Under the pieces are notes generated by a model. That model did not search any database and was not told the origin of the DNA. It saw only the letters and a program-made list of their open reading frames with translations. Of a stretch of DNA of 64,000 bases, positions 54,201 to 61,785 are shown piece after piece. How positions within the stretch are numbered: the first letter of the stretch is position 1; every line of letters begins with the position of its first letter. Source of the stretch: Thermoplasmata archaeon (GTDB lineage Archaea > Thermoplasmatota > Thermoplasmata > UBA10834); assembly GCA_020696365.1 (NCBI GenBank), contig JAEHCM010000005.1:62001-126000 (forward strand). Direction: 5' to 3'. The position numbers and the translations under genes were made by a program.

Positions 54201-55387
54201 CAGCTCTGCCTCCTCGGGAGACCAACCACATCGATCCATTCCGGCTCCGGATCCGAACCCCGCTCGCACCGGACCAGAATATCTTCGAATATCCTCTCAA
54301 TCACATCTGGAGTAATGTCCCTTCCGCCGAGCCCGGCGATGTAGTTCTTCATGGCAGGTCTCTTCGGCACATCGTACAGCGCTCCCTGAATCTCCGTGAA
54401 GAACGCCCCTGCGGCACCGTGCGTGTAGCTCCTGTCCAGCACCGCGATGCCCGAGACCTTGCTGGCAAGCGACCGGAACTCCTGGAACGGGAACGGCCTG
54501 AACGCACGTATCCTGGCCAGGCCGACCCTCATCCCCTTCGCGCGGAGTCTGTCCACCACGGTCCGCGCGGTGCCTGCCACGGACCCCGCCGCCACAAGTG
54601 CAACCTCTGCGTCGTCGCACATGTACTCGTCGAGAAGCCCTCCGTAGCTACGGCCGAAGACCTGCTTGAACTCCGTCTCCACACTCAGTATCCGATCCCT
54701 TGCCTCACGCATGGCAAGCATCGATTTGTACCTGAACTCCATGTACTGGTCGGGCCTCACGAGCGACCCGAAGCCCATCGGTTTCCCGACCTCCAGCTTC
54801 ATCTCGGGGTCGTAGCTGGGCAGGAACGAGTCGACTGCGTCCTGGTCCGGGACGTCCACCGGTTCGGACGTGTGTGATAGGATGAATGCATCTTCTATTA
54901 TCATCGCGGGGAGCATTATGCCGCGGCTCTCGCACACCTTGTATGCCATTATTATCGTGTCAAGGACCTCCTGGTTGCTCTCGCAGAAGAACTGCATCCA
55001 ACCGGTATCCCTCTCGGCCACAGAGTCCATGTGGTCCGCCCAGACGCTCCATGGCGGGGCCATCGCCCTGCTCACGTTGGTCATCACGACCGGGAGCCTC
55101 GCGCCGGATGCCCACATGAGAACCTCGTGCATCAGGGCGAGTCCGTGCGAGCTCGTCGCAGTATACGTTCGAGCGCCGAGGATCGAAGCTGACACGCATG
55201 CGGCCATCGCGCTGTGCTCGCTCTCGACTGGCACGAACTTGGCTCTGAGCTCTCCCGTTGACACAAACTCCGCCAGCTTCTCCACGATGGAGGTCTGCGG
55301 CGTGATGGGATAGGCTGGGATGACCTCGGCCCTCGCAGCCTTCGCCCCATAGGCGGACGCGTAGTTGCCGGTCATAACCTTCCTCAT
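54200..55387 (-). CDS. porA: 2-oxoacid:ferredoxin oxidoreductase alpha subunit
   Basis: The 395-residue protein starts MTGNYASAYGAKAARAEVIPAYPITPQTSIVEKLAE, the alpha-subunit signature, and includes TATSSHGLALMHEVLMWASG and VLDRSYTHGAAGAF. It contains the pyrimidine-binding half of the TPP site. Its start overlaps the delta stop by 4 bp. Substrate choice (pyruvate or 2-oxoisovalerate type) cannot be decided. Confidence 0.93.
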   Translation of the reverse strand: MRKVMTGNYASAYGAKAARAEVIPAYPITPQTSIVEKLAEFVSTGELRAKFVPVESEHSAMAACVSASILGARTYTATSSHGLALMHEVLMWASGARLPVVMTNVSRAMAPPWSVWADHMDSVAERDTGWMQFFCESNQEVLDTIIMAYKVCESRGIMLPAMIIEDAFILSHTSEPVDVPDQDAVDSFLPSYDPEMKLEVGKPMGFGSLVRPDQYMEFRYKSMLAMREARDRILSVETEFKQVFGRSYGGLLDEYMCDDAEVALVAAGSVAGTARTVVDRLRAKGMRVGLARIRAFRPFPFQEFRSLASKVSGIAVLDRSYTHGAAGAFFTEIQGALYDVPKRPAMKNYIAGLGGRDITPDVIERIFEDILVRCERGSDPEPEWIDVVGLPRRQS

Positions 55388-55656
55388 TCAGCCTCCTCCT
55401 TGACCATGATGATGCACTCGGCCAGGCACTCGTTCGCGCAGATCCCGCAACCCTTGCAGTATCTCAAGTCGATCTTCGGTTTGCCGTCCACGAGCACTAT
55501 TGCGGCATCCGGGCAGAACTTCCAACAGAGCGTGCACTTCTTGCACTTGTCGAGGTCCACAACGGGTCTGAATACCCTCCATAGACCAGTCATGTTCATA
55601 GTGCTTGGAGTGTCTGATATCGGTGTCAGTGGTATGTCCTCGTATGACCTGCTCAT
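55384..55656 (-). CDS. porD: 2-oxoacid:ferredoxin oxidoreductase delta subunit (2[4Fe-4S])
   Basis: The 90-residue protein carries two cluster motifs, CKKCTLCWKFCP and CKGCGICANECL. It relays electrons from the TPP site to ferredoxin. The ATG at 55656 overlaps the gamma stop by 4 bp (ATGA); the open frame extends upstream within gamma but is not used. Confidence 0.93.
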   Translation of the reverse strand: MSRSYEDIPLTPISDTPSTMNMTGLWRVFRPVVDLDKCKKCTLCWKFCPDAAIVLVDGKPKIDLRYCKGCGICANECLAECIIMVKEEAE

Positions 55657-56228
55657 ATCGAGACCTCTCGCGTGCGTTCGTACGCCTCCCGGGCGGCTGC
55701 GACGTTCTCCTCCTTCTTCACGGGGGCCTTCCCCAAAATGCTTTCGAGCATCGCCTCGAGAGACACATCGTCGCATATCCTCGAGAATCCACCCATGATC
55801 GCAGTGTTGACGATCGGGGTGACCTTGGACCCTATACCATGAGCCGCGGCGATCGATGTGGCGTCCAGCGTGAAATACTTGAAACCTCCGGGGAGGGAGG
55901 GTAAGCGGCGACCATCGGGATAATTGATAAAGACCGTTCCGCCGCGTTTCAGACCCTCGAGCACATCGACCCCCTTCAGCAATGAGCTGTCAAGTACGAC
56001 GACATAGTCCGGCTCATAGATGCTCGACCGAATCCTGATCGGGCTTGTGTCTATGCGCGTGAACGCGGTAACCGGGGCGCCTCTACGTTCGACACCGAAG
56101 AACGGGAACGAAGCGACCTCGAACCCCATATTGAAGGCCGCATTCGCAAGTATTTCGGAAGCGACCACAACGCCCTGGCCACCTCGTCCATGGAACCTGA
56201 CCTCGATCAAGGAATGCACCCTATCCAC
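55653..56228 (-). CDS. porG: 2-oxoacid:ferredoxin oxidoreductase gamma subunit
   Basis: The 191-residue protein has the gamma signature EVRFHGRGGQGVVVASEILANAA and ERRGAPVTAFTRI. It is the first gene of the operon. The start is the GTG at 56228; a second GTG four codons later would also fit. With subunit overlaps of 1-4 bp, all four subunits are made in equal amounts. Confidence 0.93.
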   Translation of the reverse strand: MDRVHSLIEVRFHGRGGQGVVVASEILANAAFNMGFEVASFPFFGVERRGAPVTAFTRIDTSPIRIRSSIYEPDYVVVLDSSLLKGVDVLEGLKRGGTVFINYPDGRRLPSLPGGFKYFTLDATSIAAAHGIGSKVTPIVNTAIMGGFSRICDDVSLEAMLESILGKAPVKKEENVAAAREAYERTREVSI

Positions 56229-56343
56229 GTGTTAGCACTTCTGAGGTATTAATCATTCACCGAACTACCATGTGGATGTCGGCGCGGACCGCATCACGAT
56301 GAAGGCGGACAACGGCACACTCATTTTACATACCGAACCGGTC

Positions 56344-56793
56344 ATGTATTCGTCGATGAGGGGACCATTCTCGTCGCTTCACGCAAGGGCATTGTGTCAC
56401 GCTACCGAAGTGCTTGACAGGGTGAAGCAGGCCGTGTTGAACACGGTCGGCGAGGTGGAGCTCGAGACCAAGCGCACAGCGGGACATCATGGCAACGAGA
56501 TCATCGTGGTGGAGGCGCACATCACGGACGCCAGAGCCATGAGGCATCTCTTCGAGAGCCTGCCCAAGAATGACAGAGAGCAGCTATCTGACACGCTCGC
56601 AGAGAGGCTTGATGACTCATGCAACCTGTTCCTACGCGTGGATAAGCAGTCTGCCTACGACGGAAGGATTGTCCTCGCGAAGTCGGACGACGTCATCCTC
56701 ATCCGGCTGAAAGTTAACGCGTACCCAGCGAAAAAGGATATCGCAGTTCAGAAGACCGCGGAGTTCATATGCGGCCTGGACCAGGGAGAATAG
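56344..56793 (+). CDS. RNA-binding/exosome-subunit-like protein (PF01877-type)
   Basis: The 149-residue protein contains LHARALCHATEVLDRVKQAV and GHHGNEIIVVEAHI, matching the archaeal COG1325 family described as an RNA-binding exosome-related protein. Two cysteine-free halves suggest a compact alpha-beta fold. The start is uncertain: ATG at 56344 or 56356 follows a TATA-like TTTTACATA (56323-56331), while GTG 56272 and ATG 56299 are further upstream in frame. It precedes tRNA-Leu. Confidence 0.8.
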   Translation: MYSSMRGPFSSLHARALCHATEVLDRVKQAVLNTVGEVELETKRTAGHHGNEIIVVEAHITDARAMRHLFESLPKNDREQLSDTLAERLDDSCNLFLRVDKQSAYDGRIVLAKSDDVILIRLKVNAYPAKKDIAVQKTAEFICGLDQGE

Positions 56794-56825
56794 GTGACCA
56801 CATGCCACCTCGATTACGATTCATT

Positions 56826-56833
56826 CTTATATC
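56826..56833 (+). promoter_or_regulatory. TATA box of tRNA-Leu
   Basis: CTTATATC lies about 31-38 bp upstream of the mature tRNA 5' end. Confidence 0.6.
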
Positions 56834-56863
56834 GAGCTACAGATGCTGCATGGCCTACAGACC

Positions 56864-56948
56864 GCAGGGGTAGCCAAGTCTGGCCAACGGCGCAAGGCTT
56901 AGGACCTTGTCCAGCAGTGGTTCCGCGGTTCGAATCCGCGCCCCTGCA
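56864..56948 (+). tRNA. tRNA-Leu (anticodon UAG)
   Basis: The 85-nt gene begins GCAGGGG and ends CCCCTGC plus discriminator A, giving a 7-bp acceptor stem. The anticodon arm CAAGG-CTTAGGA-CCTTG shows TAG at 56900-56902, reading CUA codons (and possibly CUN). A long variable arm (class II) and the T-arm GCGGTTCGAATCCGC follow. CCA is not encoded. No intron is visible. Confidence 0.96.
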
Positions 56949-57081
56949 CTCCCGGCGGACGCCTTTCACCTGCAGTTGTAGAAGAGGTCGATGGTGGTGA
57001 TTCTGAGGAGAGCACTGCCGTCAGACGTGGAATTCCATCCGAAGTCTTAAGGCTCCTTGGATGAATCCTTGACATGGGGAA

Positions 57082-57708
57082 ATGAGTTCGGAGCCTGGAA
57101 ACATCCCGCAGTGGATGCGGTTTTCGTCACACCGCGACTTCGAAGAGAAGGCTCAGTCGACGCATCGTACCATCGGAATCGCATTACTGTGCCTGTTCGG
57201 CACCTTAGTTGCTGTCAGCATTGTCACTTATCAGGTGTACCCCCTAGCCTTTCACTTGCCAGTACTCGCTGCCTGCGGGGCTGGATACACGGCCATGGTG
57301 CTCGGCATGAGGGATTGCGGCATCAGTGTCACCAGGGTCTACATTGTGGCAGGAGTTGCGCTCAATTGACTCATGACCTTCATCGCCGTGAATGAAGAGG
57401 CATTATCGGTCATGATTGCGCTTGCCGGAGTGATTCTCTTCACGGGCCTAACGGGCATTCTAATCTTGTCCCGGACAAATGAGAAGCTGTCCAGATTGAA
57501 GAAGGGTGCGATCATGGGCACAGTCGTGACAATACTAGCAGTTGGCTTGAAGTTCGACGCCGTGCCACCCGATGGGATCTTTGCGTACGCAAGATTGTGG
57601 TTGCTGGCGGCCATAGCCCCGATAGTATTCTTGACCGTGATGACAGCCGTGTTCCTGATGGCATATCACAGGACCGAGCAAACACTGCCGTCTGACAAAT
57701 GGGTCTGA
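57082..57708 (+). pseudogene. Membrane protein split by an in-frame TGA
   Basis: Codons 1-95 and 97-208 form one continuous frame, broken only by TGA at 57367-57369. The stop interrupts what looks like one membrane helix (VYIVAGVALN before, LMTFIA after). TGG to TGA (Trp) would restore it. The full protein would have about six helices. Alternatively these are two small genes, the second starting at ATG 57373. I do not recognise the family. No selenocysteine insertion element is evident. Confidence 0.65.
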
Positions 57709-57763
57709 GCCTGGAACGGGAGTATGCGAGGCATGCGACGCGGGGATGTCCGACCTCCGAGGA

Positions 57764-57982
57764 TCATTCCTTGCCCGACGAGTACGAGTCACAGCCCGCC
57801 TCGAACTCGGACTTCGACAAAAACTTGCGCCACTTGCCATCGGGATAGCACCCGCGGTGCTGCCCCTTCTTCGTGTACCATATACACTTGATGCAGGTCC
57901 TGCCGGACTTGCTCCTGAAGGATCTGAGGATCTCACGCTCCTGAAGCGTGTACTCGTACTCTGGCAACCTGTCGACAGGCAT
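57764..57982 (-). CDS. Small cysteine-containing protein
   Basis: The 72-residue soluble protein has four cysteines (CIKC, then GC and GC) that could bind a metal: RTCIKCIWYTKKGQHRGC and EFEAGCDSY. It is basic in the middle. The ATG at 57982 fits a TATA element at 58039-58047 read on the minus strand; a TTG at 58000 is possible. The function is unknown. Confidence 0.65.
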   Translation of the reverse strand: MPVDRLPEYEYTLQEREILRSFRSKSGRTCIKCIWYTKKGQHRGCYPDGKWRKFLSKSEFEAGCDSYSSGKE

Positions 57983-58038
57983 GCGCGTGCGGATCAGCAA
58001 CCGTACATGTCTACCTTTGCACGCTCCTAGCCAGCGGT

Positions 58039-58047
58039 CATATATAC
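58039..58047. promoter_or_regulatory. Bidirectional TATA element
   Basis: CATATATAC is nearly symmetric and lies 23-31 bp before the GTG at 58070 on the plus strand and about 57 bp before the ATG at 57982 on the minus strand. It can serve both divergent genes. Confidence 0.55.
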
Positions 58048-58069
58048 CTCCTTGGCCCTTCGCAGCGAC

Positions 58070-58411
58070 GTGAAGTTCGTCTACTGCCCTAAGTGCAAGG
58101 AATTGAGGGTGAAGCCTTGGTACTCTCAGAGGGCATGGTGTTCGCGATGCCGCGAGGGCGGACGCGAGATACCCGTTCCAAGGACCATGTACACCTACGT
58201 CCTCTACGGGCTCATGCTCGCGACATTCGCCCTGGTGTACATGTACACGGAGTCCGACAGCATGATATTCCTCCTGGGTAGCGTTGTCGGACTCATCGGT
58301 GCTTTCGTCATCCAGGCATTCGAGATATCCCGCGGTGAACGCATCGCGAGGGCGAAGATCAAGACCACCAAGTCAGATGTCCCGAAATTCAGGAAGAAGG
58401 GCTGGCTCTAG
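58070..58411 (+). CDS. Zinc-ribbon protein with two membrane helices
   Basis: The 113-residue protein starts with a zinc ribbon (KFVYCPKCKELRVKPW and WCSRC). Two transmembrane helices follow (about 42-62 and 68-88), then a basic tail. The GTG at 58070 is chosen because the TATA element is about 25 bp upstream; TTG 58052 is an alternative. Its last 39 bp overlap the end of the convergent pilin-like gene. Confidence 0.72.
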   Translation: MKFVYCPKCKELRVKPWYSQRAWCSRCREGGREIPVPRTMYTYVLYGLMLATFALVYMYTESDSMIFLLGSVVGLIGAFVIQAFEISRGERIARAKIKTTKSDVPKFRKKGWL

Positions 58412-58939
58412 CACGAGTGTGACACGACACCGATCCGCCCCGTCGGCGGGTAGGTCGAACCATGCGGCGCGCCGGTTCTCACTCATAGGTGGATGATTTT
58501 CGATTTCGACAACTGGAATCCAGCTGTCGTTCAGGCTGTGCAATATCCACACGTGCGGAACGACCAGTTGGCCGGCAATTCGCCCCGCAATGACGAGTAT
58601 GAGATCGTTCATCCCCCGGAACGCATCCGCCGATTCACCGTTTAGCAGCGCTGACGCCTCCATCGCCAGGCACTCACCGACAGTGGTTGCTGGACGAATC
58701 GTCATGTTTCCTGTGACGTTGAGGCTCATACCTTCCCCGATGGACCCTCTGAGAAGGACCTCCAGAAACGAGGATACATCGTACGCAGCGTCGAGCTCTG
58801 GAACCTTGACCTCATCTCTATACTCCTGGTATGTTCGCGAAAGCATAATCGAGGATATCAGGACTGCAACGGAGAAGAATACTATGGCGTCCATCAGCGC
58901 GAGCTGCCCAGCCCGCGTTCTACCACGAGCACCATACAA
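58373..58939 (-). CDS. Type IV pilin-like secreted protein, 188 residues
   Basis: The N-terminus is basic (RGRTRAGQ) followed by one hydrophobic helix (LALMDAIVFFSVAVLISSIM) in the manner of archaeal type IV pilins. The rest is a predicted extracellular domain of about 150 residues with one disulfide-type Cys pair. The canonical prepilin peptidase site is not certain. Its start overlaps the end of the next pilin-like gene by 20 bp, and both diverge from the secretion ATPase genes. Confidence 0.7.
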   Translation of the reverse strand: MYGARGRTRAGQLALMDAIVFFSVAVLISSIMLSRTYQEYRDEVKVPELDAAYDVSSFLEVLLRGSIGEGMSLNVTGNMTIRPATTVGECLAMEASALLNGESADAFRGMNDLILVIAGRIAGQLVVPHVWILHSLNDSWIPVVEIENHPPMSENRRAAWFDLPADGADRCRVTLVLEPALLPEFRDI

Positions 58940-59375
58940 CAGCCGTCACCTTCACTACAGCGCCTCCATCGGTTCCATAAGAAGCGTTGATGAGTTTGCT
59001 TCCGCATCCGACATAAGCCACATTATGCTGGTCTCCTCCCTGGGCCACCAGGAGCTGCTCCGCCCATGGATGGATCACATCGACCGATACCAACCATCCC
59101 GTTCCGTCAGGCACTCGACCAGAGAGCTCGGAGAGATCTAGCTGTGCCATCCGGTCCACGCTAACGCAGCCGTCCACGCCGTAGGAGAGGCCCCATAGAG
59201 CCTGATCGAGTAGATCATCCGCGAGGCTCTCCAGCTCAACCTCTCTGACGAGGTCAGACCTCAGACCGGCAGCCCACACGCTAGCTCCGATGAGTGTCAC
59301 GACGCCTGCGAGAACGAACACTAGGACAGGTATATCCTCAAGGAACCCCCCGACGCCACGCCTATCACCTCGCAT
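58920..59375 (-). CDS. Pilin-like membrane-anchored protein, 151 residues
   Basis: The N-terminus MRGDRRGVGGFLEDIPVLVF leads into one membrane helix (about 15-37), followed by an extracellular domain with three cysteines (DGCVSV, VGCGS, VWCSW). This is a pseudopilin-like architecture. It overlaps the downstream pilin-like gene, indicating a shared transcript. The charge pattern GFLED may be the prepilin peptidase site. It is upstream of and opposite to the Cys-rich protein and ATPase. Confidence 0.68.
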   Translation of the reverse strand: MRGDRRGVGGFLEDIPVLVFVLAGVVTLIGASVWAAGLRSDLVREVELESLADDLLDQALWGLSYGVDGCVSVDRMAQLDLSELSGRVPDGTGWLVSVDVIHPWAEQLLVAQGGDQHNVAYVGCGSKLINASYGTDGGAVVKVTAVVWCSW

Positions 59376-59475
59376 AACGCACCTGCAGGTGACTCGGAGT
59401 GTTCCTTCTGGCCCTTACACGTAGTCTACGAAGGCGGGAAGGGTACTTCGCACCATACCAGACTCCTGCGGAATC

Positions 59476-60015
59476 ATGGAAGGAACAAGACGGCAAGGAG
59501 GAAGGAAGAAGCTGGTCCCTGCAATGGACCGTGAGCTCAAGTGTCCTCACACTTACTGCGAGGAGGAGGAGCTTCGGCTGGAGATAGATTGCTCGGCCTG
59601 TCCGGGGGACCAAGACATGCGGAACAGGAGATGTATGTCTGGAATCGTTCAGATCCTATCTTCAGAGGCAGTGCCCCAGACCGTGATCCTCAAGCGACAC
59701 ATCCACAAACGGTACAGAGAGTCCGCACTCATGCCCGCACGTGAAGCAGCCCGAGAGCTAGCAGTCCTTACCAGGACGAAGACTCTCCTCGAGCCGGCGT
59801 CAGACAGAAGGTGTCAGACATGCAGCGCCAGTACGTCGAACGTAGCAGGCAATCTACGCTATATGCTCTTGGGCGACCCGATTACGTATATGAAGGACGC
59901 TTCAGCGATCGCCAGACGTGTCCGCGCTACCGCAGGACCGGCGAACTGCGACAAAGGACCCGAGTGCGTCGAGACATCCCTCTCACAGAGCACCCGCGGG
60001 TCCGAGGTGAGCTGA
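59476..60015 (+). CDS. Cysteine-rich protein directly upstream of the secretion ATPase
   Basis: The 179-residue soluble protein has about ten cysteines in pairs (CPHTYC, CSAC, RRC, RRCQTC and NCDKGPEC), suggesting zinc or Fe-S binding. I do not recognise the family. Its stop (60013-60015) touches the TTG of the ATPase gene, so they are translationally coupled and likely work together. A start at ATG 59524 (MDRELKCPHTYC) is an alternative. Confidence 0.68.
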   Translation: MEGTRRQGGRKKLVPAMDRELKCPHTYCEEEELRLEIDCSACPGDQDMRNRRCMSGIVQILSSEAVPQTVILKRHIHKRYRESALMPAREAARELAVLTRTKTLLEPASDRRCQTCSASTSNVAGNLRYMLLGDPITYMKDASAIARRVRATAGPANCDKGPECVETSLSQSTRGSEVS

Positions 60016-61785
60016 TTGGCAGAAACGGCGGAACCTCCTAGAATCCTTGATTCTTCACCTCCCGCCGAGGTGGATGCGGCAATCCGAGGAAGGATACGGA
60101 TCGTTTGCGACTCCGTCCACGAACTCCAGACGGCGTTCGAGACACGCCCCGCATTCGCCTCCTCGTGGATAACGCCAGAGCGATTCAGAGAGGGTGACGT
60201 CGTCGCAAGGTATGTCGTCGACGGCGTTGGGGTGACAATCCTCTCTCCGGACGAGTCAAGCTGTGGAGTGTACCTCGTCGACCCACCGGAATATAGGATG
60301 AACCCCAGACAGCTGAAGGTGCTGACAGAGGTCCTTGGAAGAATGATGACCCGGGGGCCGGGCGAGACGGGGGTGCCATCGCTGAGCATGATGAGATCAC
60401 AAATAGGCCTCAGGGCCAAGGACATGATATTCTCGTCACTAGCAGAGCATGACAAGGAGCTGACTGGAGACGAGCTTGAGAAGCAGGCCGGGCACCTTGC
60501 GAACGTCCTCTGCAAGTACACAGCCGGGTTCGGTGTGCTCGAGACGATGCTCACGGACCCCCGAGTCCAGGATGTCTACGTTGACGCCCCCTCGAGCCAG
60601 GTACCGGTGCATGTCGTGCTGAGATCAGACGCCGCCCTCGGCGTCAGACAGAAGTGTCGGACGAACGTCTTCGTGGGCGCGCGTGACCTCCATGCGTTCG
60701 TCTCAAGAGTGAAGTACGACACCGGGCTCCCGTTCTCAGAGGCAATCCCTGTCTTGGAGGCGGATCTCCGGCACATCTCCTCCCGAGTCACCCTGGTGTC
60801 GCCACCCTTGAGCGACAGAGGCGTTTCCGTAGCCATCAGAAGGCATTCGCAGGAAACATGGACGATGCCTCAGCTGATTGCCAATGGCACGCTGTCGCCG
60901 CTTCTAGCAGGATTCCTCTGGGCGTGCGCAATCGGAAGGAGGGCAGCCCTTATCGCGGGAAGCAGGGGAGCTGGAAAGACGACCCTCCTGACCGCAGCGA
61001 TGCTCGAGTTCCCACTGTCCCAACGCATCCTCCTGATAGAGGACACCCCAGAGATACCCGTTAGACGGTTCCAGGGCATCGGCTACGACATGCAGACACT
61101 GCGGTTCTCCTCCGGGAGGATGGACGGCAATCGCACGCGGGCGGCGGAGGCGCTAAAAGTCAGCCTGAGGATGGGGGAGAGCGCGATCGTCATCGGAGAA
61201 GTCAGAGGAGAGGAGACCCGCGTACTCTATGAGAGCATGCGCGCGGGCAGCGCGGGCTCGTGCGTCCTCGGGACGATACACGGCAACTCCGCGAAGGGTG
61301 TCCTGGACAGAGCGGTTGAGGACCTAGGAGTGTCCGAGCGCGCGTTCTCGTCCACCGACATCGTCGTCGTCGTGGCCCTGATAAGATCCCCGGACGGCAC
61401 GCGCTTCAGAAGACGTGTCGTGGAGGTCGCGGAGGTGAGGTCCTCCGGCAACTCGGTCGAGCTCGTCCCCCTTTTCGAAACTGACCAAACATGCCAGTGC
61501 GCGAAGCCCACGGAGGAGTTCTCGGCAAGCGCCGGGTCGATAGTCGGAATCGCGAGGGCGCTTGGCATGAAACCGGAAAAAGCGATCGAGATCGTCAGGG
61601 CGAAGGCACATGCGGACCAGATATCTTCGAGCGCGCTCCCTGGCAACAGTGCGAGATCTCAGAGGCTGAGCGCCGATGCCGCTCGTGTTAGGTCGAACGA
61701 GGTGTTCACCGAATGTATCTTCGCCGAGTCCACGCCAGAGGCGGGGCTCAAGGAGTGGGTCCGACGAAATGACTCGGGTTTGTGA
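60016..61785 (+). CDS. Type II/IV secretion-system ATPase (TadA/archaeal pilus type)
   Basis: The 589-residue protein has the secretion ATPase core: Walker A GSRGAGKTT (about 315), an Asp box (LLIEDTPEIP), Walker B (AIVIGEVRGEE) and a His box (GTIHGNSAKGV). The N-terminal domain of about 300 residues and a C-terminal extension of about 110 flank it. It is a hexameric cytoplasmic motor for pilus or archaellum assembly. The start is TTG 60016 after GAGGTGA. It overlaps the downstream membrane gene by 17 bp. Confidence 0.93.
   Translation: MAETAEPPRILDSSPPAEVDAAIRGRIRIVCDSVHELQTAFETRPAFASSWITPERFREGDVVARYVVDGVGVTILSPDESSCGVYLVDPPEYRMNPRQLKVLTEVLGRMMTRGPGETGVPSLSMMRSQIGLRAKDMIFSSLAEHDKELTGDELEKQAGHLANVLCKYTAGFGVLETMLTDPRVQDVYVDAPSSQVPVHVVLRSDAALGVRQKCRTNVFVGARDLHAFVSRVKYDTGLPFSEAIPVLEADLRHISSRVTLVSPPLSDRGVSVAIRRHSQETWTMPQLIANGTLSPLLAGFLWACAIGRRAALIAGSRGAGKTTLLTAAMLEFPLSQRILLIEDTPEIPVRRFQGIGYDMQTLRFSSGRMDGNRTRAAEALKVSLRMGESAIVIGEVRGEETRVLYESMRAGSAGSCVLGTIHGNSAKGVLDRAVEDLGVSERAFSSTDIVVVVALIRSPDGTRFRRRVVEVAEVRSSGNSVELVPLFETDQTCQCAKPTEEFSASAGSIVGIARALGMKPEKAIEIVRAKAHADQISSSALPGNSARSQRLSADAARVRSNEVFTECIFAESTPEAGLKEWVRRNDSGL

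Noticed and set aside
57367..57369. TGA as selenocysteine codon
   Set aside because: No cysteine homologue is suggested by context (hydrophobic helix), and no SECIS-like hairpin was seen downstream.
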